Shown piece after piece: positions 37,401 to 43,666 of a stretch of DNA of 43,666 nt. The stretch is from positions 1 to 43,666 of the forward strand of contig NZ_CAMLAC010000006.1 of the NCBI RefSeq assembly GCF_946477935.1, given 5' to 3'. The notes below the pieces were generated by a model. The model was not told where the DNA came from and ran no database searches. It saw nothing but the letters and a program-made list of their open reading frames with translations. How positions within the stretch are numbered: the stretch's first letter is position 1; the number at the start of each line of letters is the position of its first letter. The position numbers and the translations under genes were made by a program. This DNA comes from an uncultured Sphingomonas sp. GTDB taxonomy: Bacteria; Pseudomonadota; Alphaproteobacteria; Sphingomonadales; Sphingomonadaceae.

Positions 37401-37727
37401 GTTGTGGAGGACGACTATTACATCGCCGGAGACACGGCCGCCGCGCTGCGCGGTGCGGGCGCCACCGTGCTCGGTCCTTGTCCCAGCGAGGACGCAGCGC
37501 TCGATCTGCTCGACACGGCAACGCCGACCCACGCTGTGCTCGATCTTAATCTCGGTGGAGGTGGGCCCCGGTTCGAGATCGCGCACGCGCTGAAGGAGCG
37601 CGGCATCTCATTCGTCTTCCTGACCGGATACGATCCAGATGCCGTTCCGCCCGATCTCGTCGATGTTGTCCGACTGCAGAAGCCAGTAACCTTCAGCCGC
37701 ATAGTTGAAGCCGTCGCACAGCTCTAG
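34485..37727 (+). CDS. Hybrid HWE-family histidine kinase (GAF, PAS repeats, HWE kinase, C-terminal receiver)
   Basis: 1080 aa; ELQHRVRNIMAMIRSMARRS, ALHELSTNALKYGALS, GLDWVEQG; receiver VLVVEDDYYIAGDTAAALRGAGATVLGPCPSEDAALDLL...AVLDLNLGG...FVFLTGYD...LQKPVTFSRIVEAV. Confidence 0.9.
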   Translation: MTSNASSDPLTNVDDVLITAELASRPSRAADHEAESRALGLLAEEMATNPRGVLQRCAELVMELCHADSAGISILEPGGTSGMLRWRAAAGAFAPNLHGTMPAEASPCGTVIDRNRVLLFQEAERFFPALRSVEPRIYENLLTPWHAEGKAIGTLWAIKHTPNGRFDAEDARVLQSLARFTAAAFQMTAALDEASAERAALQASEQQLRDVLDSMSEGFALFDTEFRILDVNAETVRLDGRRRDELVGRNHWEAFPGSADSPQGEMFKRVMRTRTREAMEHSYSWPDGKTMWVDTRAYPTTHGNIAIQWRDITERKLAEQALRESESKYRTLFETMGQGYCELELIRDGDGRAVDQLYLQLNPAFERMFGIAVADAQGRRASELFPYVDPKWTETFDAVARTQTPQSFENEHGARWYETFVYPASRDRVVILYEDIDDRKRAEERMREGDERQAFLLRLSDNLRAIPAEAIIEHAVAMLAEELRFDLCYIVSVLPEKDRADVIHQLRRGADMPEVPGVIRLSDYPKAFLEWQQRTLVSDDMANDPALTEVDRRNVAAMRFGALIAAPVRRGAGNPIWSVVVVMATPRRWTASEVALIEEAAERTWAAVEHARAEAAIRDSEERFRQFSNASAAALWIRQADTLTMEFVSPAIATIYGTEPDRLLGDLARWAAMIVPEDRETALSRLQAASAGETVTHEFRIQRPTDGAFRWIRNTSFPLRDDRDIPRVGGIAEDVTEAKLAVEHQGVLLAELQHRVRNIMAMIRSMARRSADGAADVEEYRTLLEGRLLALARVQALLTRHANTGGSLRDIVESEVGAQAHGGGQYELVGPDVQLSPKVVEVLTLALHELSTNALKYGALSVADGRLRVEWAPFEKRGRTWLGLDWVEQGVPPRQTAARRGFGSDLIEGKIPYELGGSGKITIETDGARCRLELPLKESESILETDAPSPITVFGGMLDMSGAPDLTGRSVLVVEDDYYIAGDTAAALRGAGATVLGPCPSEDAALDLLDTATPTHAVLDLNLGGGGPRFEIAHALKERGISFVFLTGYDPDAVPPDLVDVVRLQKPVTFSRIVEAVAQL

Positions 37728-37836
37728 CGCGGCGTCTCAGTCGGTCGACTCAGGAGCGACAGCTTCACCGTCGATCAAGAGCAGGCCGGAAGGTCAAAAA
37801 AACGTCTTGGAAGCAGTCGGCCCCTCGGGCCGCGTT

Positions 37837-37897
37837 GACCCAGAAGCCGACCGTGGCGACGCACTCTGCCCTTCCGATTTCCGTCTTTCGTTCATAG
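37837..37897. repeat. Dispersed ~61-bp intergenic element, degenerate copy upstream of integrase
   Basis: GACCCAGAAGCCGACCGTGGCGACGCACTCTGCCCTTCCGATTTCCGTCTTTCGTTCATAG (61 nt). Confidence 0.5.
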
Positions 37898-37987
37898 AAC
37901 CTATCAGCCAGTCAGCCCATTTTTTGCGGCGTGTTTACCTCCCTGGCATATCATTGACTGATCAAGTTGGCTTGATGGAGATGGCTG

Positions 37988-38620
37988 ATGGGTCACTCGT
38001 CGATGGACCCTGCATATCATGAACTCCGGCCTTGGAACGAAGGCCGACTGGTCGGCGCCAAGCGGGCTCTGAAGCAGCAGCAGGTCTGGGCCATCCGCTT
38101 TTGGCTCGATCAACACAGGCGACTCCGTGACCGAGCCCTTTTTGACTTTGCTATCGATAGCAAGCTCCGCGGCTGTGACGTGGTCAAGGTGCGCATTGGC
38201 GATGTGGTTTCGGGCGGGCGTGTGCGCGACCGCGCGGTCGTCGTTCAGCAGAAGACTAGGCGACCCGTTCAGTTTGAGTTGATGGACACGGCTCGGAAGA
38301 CGATGCGTGCGTGGTTGGAGCGCCGAGGCGGCACCCTGAACGACTTCGTCTTTCCGAGCCGTAACGACTACATGGCCCATATAAGTACGCGACAATACTC
38401 GCGTCTCGTGCATGAGTGGGTCGTTGGCATTGGCCTTACTCCTCAGGATTATGGAACGCATTCGCTCCGACGTACGAAGGCTTCGATCATCTATAAGGCC
38501 ACGGGAAACCTCCGCGCCGTTCAGATCCTCCTCGGCCATGCCAAAATAGACAGTACGGTGCGTTACCTCGGCGTGGACGTGGAAGATGCATTGGAGTTGG
38601 CGGAACGAACCGAGGTGTAA
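37988..38620 (+). CDS. Small tyrosine recombinase / integrase-like protein
   Basis: 210 aa; GTHSLRRTKASIIYKATGNLRAVQILLGHAKIDSTVRYLGVDVEDALELAE (HxLRR...GH...Y). Confidence 0.85.
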   Translation: MGHSSMDPAYHELRPWNEGRLVGAKRALKQQQVWAIRFWLDQHRRLRDRALFDFAIDSKLRGCDVVKVRIGDVVSGGRVRDRAVVVQQKTRRPVQFELMDTARKTMRAWLERRGGTLNDFVFPSRNDYMAHISTRQYSRLVHEWVVGIGLTPQDYGTHSLRRTKASIIYKATGNLRAVQILLGHAKIDSTVRYLGVDVEDALELAERTEV

Positions 38621-38623
38621 GCA

Positions 38624-38685
38624 GATCCCGCATTCTGTCATTCAGCGCGGCCTTGTCGTGTCCCGACTTCCGCAGTTCGTTCACC
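38624..38685. repeat. Dispersed ~61-bp intergenic element, degenerate copy downstream of integrase
   Basis: GATCCCGCATTCTGTCATTCAGCGCGGCCTTGTCGTGTCCCGACTTCCGCAGTTCGTTCACC (62 nt). Confidence 0.5.
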
Positions 38686-38808
38686 TTGCAAAAGTCGTCC
38701 CATCCACGGCCAAATCGGATGACCGAACATCTGGCGTTGGGGGGAAACGGTCTGGCGGCTTCCTACCAGCATCTTGCAAAAACAGCCGTTCGCGCAGAGC
38801 CTATCGCC

Positions 38809-39123
38809 ATGCGTGTTCCCATCCTTCTCTTCTTACCGCTCGTATTGGCTTCTTGCTCGTCCGGTTCAGACGAAAGCCAACAGGCCACTTCAGTCCGCTA
38901 TGCCGCAGAAGGGGGCGGGCCTGTCGCAATCAAATTGGCTCGGCAGGCCTGTAAGCACCTGCGTGAACCGCTGAGAGAACATGAAGAGTTCGACGTCGGC
39001 ATTTCGAATTATGAAGCGTGCCTCGGCGAACGTGCGAACCTGACCCATCCGGCTAACCCGCAGCTTTGTGCTCTCGCGAAGAGCACAATGTCGGCTTCTC
39101 GGACATGCATCCTGGGCGAGTGA
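38809..39123 (+). CDS. Small hypothetical lipoprotein
   Basis: MRVPILLFLPLVLASCSSGSDESQQAT (lipobox LASC), 104 aa; four further Cys. Confidence 0.6.
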   Translation: MRVPILLFLPLVLASCSSGSDESQQATSVRYAAEGGGPVAIKLARQACKHLREPLREHEEFDVGISNYEACLGERANLTHPANPQLCALAKSTMSASRTCILGE

Positions 39124-39167
39124 TGTTCGCAAATGGGCGAGAGCGTCCACCCCGCCGCCGCCACGTC

Positions 39168-39228
39168 GACCCACAAGTGGACCTTCAAACCACTCGATCA
39201 GCTTGCCACAAGGCGCCGTCTGTTCATC
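39168..39228. repeat. Dispersed ~61-bp intergenic element, marginal copy
   Basis: GACCCACAAGTGGACCTTCAAACCACTCGATCAGCTTGCCACAAGGCGCCGTCTGTTCATC (61 nt); termini match, centre does not. Confidence 0.35.
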
Positions 39229-39559
39229 TTCACGCTCCGATGTCACCAACGCTCACGCCAGGTCGTTACCGGCCCGAGCCATACCCGACCGGCAGGCGAT
39301 CTCCGCCATCGTGTACCCCCAGCGGCAGCGCGACACGACATGCGAGCGATTGCCATGCCTGTCTCTGGCAAACGTACTCGTCGATTCCCACGCGCGACAC
39401 CGCGATATCCGCCTCGTCCAGCGTGCGGATCGCAGCCTCATAACCTAGGCGCGTCGTCTGCGTGTCTTGGGAGCGCTCTGAGAGGCCCCGCGCCGTCGGG
39501 CAATGGATGTCGAGCGTCTTGAGCAGCAGCCTCGCACCGCGGCGCAGCGATGCGGCGGA

Positions 39560-39926
39560 CGCGGTCGGGATGGAAGCCGGCGGCACCGGGCTGCAACATG
39601 CCTATGACCGGGTGAAGCAGGCCCTGTATCTCGAGACGGACCGCGGCGAGGCGGTGCGCAAGGGCGGCATCCTCTCGATCCTCGGCGTCTATGGCCTGAT
39701 GGACAAGTTCCCGCTTGGCCTGCTGATGAACAAGGGCGTGACGGTCAGGGCCGCCCAGCAACATGGTCAGGCCTATGTCCCGCGCCTGCTGGAAGACGCA
39801 CAGCGCGGCGCGTTGACGCCGGCCACGCTCGCCACGTACCGCTTGTCGCTCGAAGAGAGCCCCCGGGGCTGTCACATGTTCAAGCACAAGGAAGATGGCT
39901 GCCTGCGCGCCGTATTCGCGCCCTGA
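39560..39926 (+). pseudogene. C-terminal fragment of a zinc-dependent formaldehyde/alcohol dehydrogenase
   Basis: DAVGMEAGGTGLQHAYDRVKQALYLETDRGEAVRKGGILSILGVYGLMDKFPLGLLMNKGVTVRAAQQHGQAYVPRLLEDAQRGALTPATLATYRLSLEESPRGCHMFKHKEDGCLRAVFAP*; no N-terminal part upstream. Confidence 0.75.
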
Positions 39927-40016
39927 CGTCACCAAGGCTCTGCGTCGACGCGGAAGACCGTGTGAGCGGGTAGGTCGGCCGTCGGCGGTGCAACCGACGG
40001 CCCGGATCGCCACCCG

Positions 40017-40850
40017 TTACTGCGCCTGCTGATCCTTTGCGGTGCGGGTGACCTCGGCCCTGCTCATCTGCGAGACGAGGACGTCGCCCGATCCGCTGAA
40101 ATTGGCGGCGGGCAGCTGGGCCAGACGGTTGCCGACGGCGACCGTCACCGCCTCGACCGCGCCACTCGCACCGGCCCGCACGGCCTGTACCGTCCCGATC
40201 ACGCGGCCCCGCGCGTCCGCTACGTTCATGCCGCGCGTTACGTCGAAACTGCCGGTGCCATCCGCCGCCGCGCTGCCCGCCAAGGCCAATTGCCCGGTGC
40301 CGAGACTACCGGCCGCATTGCCGCTTCCCGCCGCATTGCCGGCGCCGGCAAAAGCCTGTCCTGCCGTCGTCCGCGCGCGATCCAGCGTCGCACCACCGGC
40401 GCTCCGGACCTGCGAAACGGCGTTGCGAGCGGAGGAGACGCCGTTGCGCGCCGTGCTTGCGATCGCGTCGGTGCCGATCAGTTGCGTGTCCACCGATCCC
40501 GCCGCGGAGCCGGACCCGCCTGCCGAGCCACCGATCGAGCGTCCCGCAGGACTCGCTGCGCCGTCCAGCGCCGATCCGCCCGACGCGTTGCCGGAGGCGT
40601 TCGCCCGCCCGCTGCGGGTGTCGACTCTGCGCTGTGCCTGCACCGACCCGCTCGACGCGGCTGCACCGCTCGTGCGTCCCATCGTATCGCCGAGCATCCC
40701 GGTGGCGCTGCCAACGCCGGCTCCGCTCCGAGATCCACCCAGAGTGCCGCCGAGCATACCACCCCCGGCGCCGCCCAGCAGCTGGGCCCCGGCGGGCGAA
40801 ACGGTCATCAGGCACAGGGCCGTGCCGATCAGCCACTTGGTCATCTTCAA
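40017..40850 (-). CDS. Gly/Ala/Ser-rich exported protein
   Basis: 277 aa; signal MKMTKWLIGTALCLMTVSPAGAQ; low-complexity centre; conserved-looking C-terminus GMNVADARGRVIGTVQAVRAGASGAVEAVTVAVGN. Confidence 0.7.
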   Translation of the reverse strand: MKMTKWLIGTALCLMTVSPAGAQLLGGAGGGMLGGTLGGSRSGAGVGSATGMLGDTMGRTSGAAASSGSVQAQRRVDTRSGRANASGNASGGSALDGAASPAGRSIGGSAGGSGSAAGSVDTQLIGTDAIASTARNGVSSARNAVSQVRSAGGATLDRARTTAGQAFAGAGNAAGSGNAAGSLGTGQLALAGSAAADGTGSFDVTRGMNVADARGRVIGTVQAVRAGASGAVEAVTVAVGNRLAQLPAANFSGSGDVLVSQMSRAEVTRTAKDQQAQ

Positions 40851-40915
40851 TCTCCTTCAGCTGTTGCGTGTCTGATCGGATAACGGATGGCCTGATCCGT
40901 TTAATCCCGAAAAAA

Positions 40916-42145
40916 TCAGCGTGGCGGCGTGCGGCAGTTGCCGCACACCAAGCCGCGGCCGTAGCGCGAGCCGAGCGGCCGCGCTCCGCGATCGACGGAC
41001 GCGAGTGCCGCGGCGCGACGGCCGGGGTCCGCCGAGGGGTAGGCCCAGGCGAGCGTACCCGCGACCAGCGGTGCGGCGAACGACGTCCCGCGCACCGCCA
41101 CCGCACGCCCGTCGGTCGCGGCCGCCATCATGTCCGCGGCGGGCGCGGCATAATCGAGATGGGACGCCCTGCCTGCCTCGATCAAGATGCGGTTGCGCGC
41201 ATCGACGCCGGTGACGGCGATGACACCCGGATAGGAAGCGGGAAAGCTCGGTGGCGATGCCGGGCCGTCATTGCCGACGGGCGCGACGATCAGCATGCCC
41301 CGCGCCTGTGCCGCCGCAACGACGCGGGCGAGCAGCGGGTTGGCCGGGCCGACCAGACTGATATTGACCACGGCGACACGCTGGCCGGCCAGCCATGCGA
41401 GCCCCTTGGCGATGGCGGTCGCGTTGCCGCCGGCGGGGTCCGTGCCATAGACGTCCGCGATGACCAGCCGCGCCCCCGGCGCCGCGCCCCGGATCGGTCC
41501 GCGCCCGGCGATCAGCGAGGCCACCGCGGTGCCATGGGCACTGGCGTTCGGCGCACCGGTGGCGAAACCGCGCTGTTCCACCGCACCGGCCACCCCGCCA
41601 TCAATCACGCCGACCCGTGGCGCCGTGGCATCTGGTGCAGATGGAGCAAGGATGGCCAGCGGTGCTGAGGCGACAGCGCCACTTTCGGCATGTAACTGAT
41701 CGGCGGCGACGTCCTGCGCGCCAAGTTTGCGCAGATCGCGGATCGCCGCGGAAAGGCTGCGGCCCGGCGGCGCGGCCAGACGGGCAAAACCCACCCCAAG
41801 CAGGTCGCCGCTGTCGATCACTCGATAGCCGCGCTGCGTGGCGGCGGCGATCACGTTTGCCTCGGGATCGGTCACCACCACTTCGCCGGCGCGGGCCGGG
41901 AAGCCCTGAGGGTCCCTTGTGATCCGATCCGGATACCGCCGCACCAGCGCGGCGACGCGATCGATCCTCAAGGCTTCCAGCGCGCGTCCGCCGCGCTCGG
42001 GCAAGCCCGCGACCGCGTCCGTCACCGGCCTGAGCGCCGGCGCCAGCCCACCGATATCGGGCACGGCGGGCAGCAATTGAGCACCCGCCGCTCCCGCAAC
42101 TGTCAGCAGCAGCGCCGCTGCCAGCGATACGATCCTCGCCTTCAT
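40916..42145 (-). CDS. S8-family (subtilisin-like) serine peptidase, exported
   Basis: 409 aa; signal MKARIVSLAAALLLTVAGAAGAQ; catalytic blocks VGVIDGGV, AHGTAVASLIAG, VRGTSFAAPLVAG. Confidence 0.9.
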   Translation of the reverse strand: MKARIVSLAAALLLTVAGAAGAQLLPAVPDIGGLAPALRPVTDAVAGLPERGGRALEALRIDRVAALVRRYPDRITRDPQGFPARAGEVVVTDPEANVIAAATQRGYRVIDSGDLLGVGFARLAAPPGRSLSAAIRDLRKLGAQDVAADQLHAESGAVASAPLAILAPSAPDATAPRVGVIDGGVAGAVEQRGFATGAPNASAHGTAVASLIAGRGPIRGAAPGARLVIADVYGTDPAGGNATAIAKGLAWLAGQRVAVVNISLVGPANPLLARVVAAAQARGMLIVAPVGNDGPASPPSFPASYPGVIAVTGVDARNRILIEAGRASHLDYAAPAADMMAAATDGRAVAVRGTSFAAPLVAGTLAWAYPSADPGRRAAALASVDRGARPLGSRYGRGLVCGNCRTPPR

Positions 42146-42163
42146 CGCCGTGAATATGCCATC

Positions 42164-42715
42164 ATGGGGATGAAACGGCCATCGGCATCCGTTTCATCCG
42201 GTAACAAGGACATTGGAACGGCATTGGCGAGGTTCGAGGACGAGTTGCTGGCAATCCTGCCGCGCTTGCGGCGCTTTGCCCGCTCGCTGTCGCGCGACGC
42301 CGCGGACGGCGACGACCTGTGCCAGGTCGCGATCGAAAAGGCGCTCAACGCGCGCGACCAATGGCAACCGGGAACAAGGATGGACAGCTGGATGTACCGC
42401 ATCACCCGCAACGCCTGGATCGATCAGGGCCGCGCCCGCACCCGCGCCGCCCAGACCCTCCTGCCCGAAGAGGCGGGCGCAGCAATCGGCGACGATGGCG
42501 CCCGCGCGCTCGAGGCACGGCTGGAGCTGGCGCATGTCCAGCGCGCGATGGCCGCCCTGCCCGACGAACAGCGGGAAGCGGTCGCGCTCGTCCTGATCGA
42601 GGGGCTGGCCTATAAGGAAGCCGCGGCGGTGCTGGACGTGCCGATGGGAACGCTGACTTCGCGGCTGGTGCGCGGACGCCAGGCGCTGCTCGCGCGGATG
42701 GGAGAGGCGGCATGA
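42164..42715 (+). CDS. ECF-type RNA polymerase sigma factor
   Basis: ALARFEDELLAILPRLRRFARSLSRDAADGDDLCQVAIEKALNARDQW...WMYRITRNAWID...ALPDEQREAVALVLIEGLAYKEAAAVLDVPMGTLTSRLVRGRQAL. Confidence 0.9.
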   Translation: MGMKRPSASVSSGNKDIGTALARFEDELLAILPRLRRFARSLSRDAADGDDLCQVAIEKALNARDQWQPGTRMDSWMYRITRNAWIDQGRARTRAAQTLLPEEAGAAIGDDGARALEARLELAHVQRAMAALPDEQREAVALVLIEGLAYKEAAAVLDVPMGTLTSRLVRGRQALLARMGEAA

Positions 42716-43374
42716 CGATCGATGACGCGCTGCTGATGGCCTACGCCGATGGCGAGCTCGATCCCGTCACCGCAAAACGAGTCGAACGCGCATTGGCGGA
42801 CGATCCCGCGCTCGCGCACCGTCTGGCCGAACACCGCGCCCTGCGCGAGCGGATCGGGCGTGCGTTCGCACCGATCGCGGAAGAGCCGGTGCCGGAGCGG
42901 CTTTCAGCGTTGCTGAAGAGCAACGTCGTCGTGCTGCCGCCGCGCCGTCCCTCCGTCACGCGCTGGTGGCCGGCGGGAGCGGTCGCGGCCGGGCTAGCGC
43001 TCGCGATCGGACTGGCCGCGCCGTGGCAGAATTCACCCGGCAGCGGCGATCATGCCGGCGGCGCGATTGGCGACGCGCTCGACCAGCGGCTTGCGTCGAG
43101 CGACGGCGATCCTCGGCTGCTCGTCAGCTTCCGCAATCGAGAGGGCGAGTATTGCCGTGTCTTCGCCAGCCAGGCGCAGGACGGCATCGCCTGTCGCGAC
43201 AGTGACGGTTGGCGGCTGGTGCGGACCATGCCGGGGAGTCAGGCTGCCGGGACCGACTATCGTCAGGCCGGGTCCGGCGATGCAACCTTGCTGAGCGCCG
43301 CTCAGGCGATGATGGCGGGCGAGCCGCTCGACGCTGCGGGGGAGGCCAGCGCCCGGCAACGCGGCTGGCGCTAA
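42712..43374 (+). CDS. Anti-sigma factor
   Basis: 220 aa; DDALLMAYADGELDPVTAKRVERALADDPALAHRLAEHRALRERIGRAF; single TM; ATGA overlap with sigma gene. Confidence 0.85.
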   Translation: MTIDDALLMAYADGELDPVTAKRVERALADDPALAHRLAEHRALRERIGRAFAPIAEEPVPERLSALLKSNVVVLPPRRPSVTRWWPAGAVAAGLALAIGLAAPWQNSPGSGDHAGGAIGDALDQRLASSDGDPRLLVSFRNREGEYCRVFASQAQDGIACRDSDGWRLVRTMPGSQAAGTDYRQAGSGDATLLSAAQAMMAGEPLDAAGEASARQRGWR

Positions 43375-43386
43375 GCCCCTCTCCGG

Positions 43387-43666
43387 CTACAGCCGGACGC
43401 CGAGCCGCAGTCCGGCACCCGCATCCGGCGCGCCGCGGCTCAGCCCGGCGCTGCCCTGTACCCCCAGCGACAGGCGCGGCGACAGGCTCGTCTCCAGTCC
43501 CGCGGCAACCTCCCGCCGGTTGCCGCTGGTGTCGCTGACGCGCGAGGCGTGCTGATAGGCAAGGCTGATCTCGCTCGCCTGTCCGACCCGCAGGGCCACA
43601 CCGCCGCGCGCGATCGTGACATTCTCCAGCCGATAGCCGGCGGGCTGGCCCACCACGGTATATCCT
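43387..43666 (-). CDS. Outer-membrane beta-barrel-like protein, partial (N-terminus beyond window end)
   Basis: Alternating pattern ENVTIARGGVALRVGQASEISLAYQHASRVSDTSGNRREVAAGLETSLSPRLSLGVQGSAGLSRGAPDAGAGLRLGVRL*. Confidence 0.5.
   Translation of the reverse strand, partial: GYTVVGQPAGYRLENVTIARGGVALRVGQASEISLAYQHASRVSDTSGNRREVAAGLETSLSPRLSLGVQGSAGLSRGAPDAGAGLRLGVRL

Noticed and set aside
35448-37586. 712-aa minus-strand ORF over the HWE kinase
   Set aside because: Shadow ORF opposite well-supported kinase and receiver domains.
39253-39586. Possible transposase or HTH fragment (GYTMAEIACRSGM)
   Set aside because: Match is too short and frame-dependent to call.
1-43666. tRNA/rRNA genes or CRISPR arrays
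   Set aside because: None recognised by reading; the 61-bp elements are kilobases apart and not spacer-repeat arrays.

Overview
GC-rich chromosomal window, sphingomonad-like (Alphaproteobacteria) judging from four TonB-dependent receptors (TBDTs) and the gene families present; taxonomy is inferred. From left to right: a partial TBDT followed by a GH92 alpha-mannosidase; a decayed BrnA-type antitoxin; a TBDT + PepSY pair; an entericidin-like small lipoprotein missing from the ORF track; a stress-type cluster (frameshifted PhnA-like membrane protein, two CsbD-like proteins, PAS-LuxR regulator, lipoprotein); a TBDT + PhoD pair preceded by an 11-bp-periodic Pho-box-like array; a MocR-like regulator divergent from a tightly packed operon (STN-TBDT, SbmA/BacA/YddA-like ABC transporter, TldE, TldD, thioredoxin, uncharacterised protein, M3 peptidase); an IS256 remnant; GST, serine hydrolase, gamma-glutamyltransferase, SirB1-like protein; a hybrid HWE histidine kinase; a small tyrosine recombinase in a decayed region; and a subtilase / ECF sigma / anti-sigma locus. 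The best candidate for an undescribed system is the 10-kb operon at 18175-28381 with its MocR-like regulator. That regulator has His in place of the PLP-binding Lys, and a perfect 29-bp palindrome lies in the divergent promoter region. A second non-coding signal is a dispersed ~61-bp intergenic element, built from two diverged direct-repeat units, present in about 7-9 same-orientation copies. All calls were made by reading the sequence; no database searches were run.
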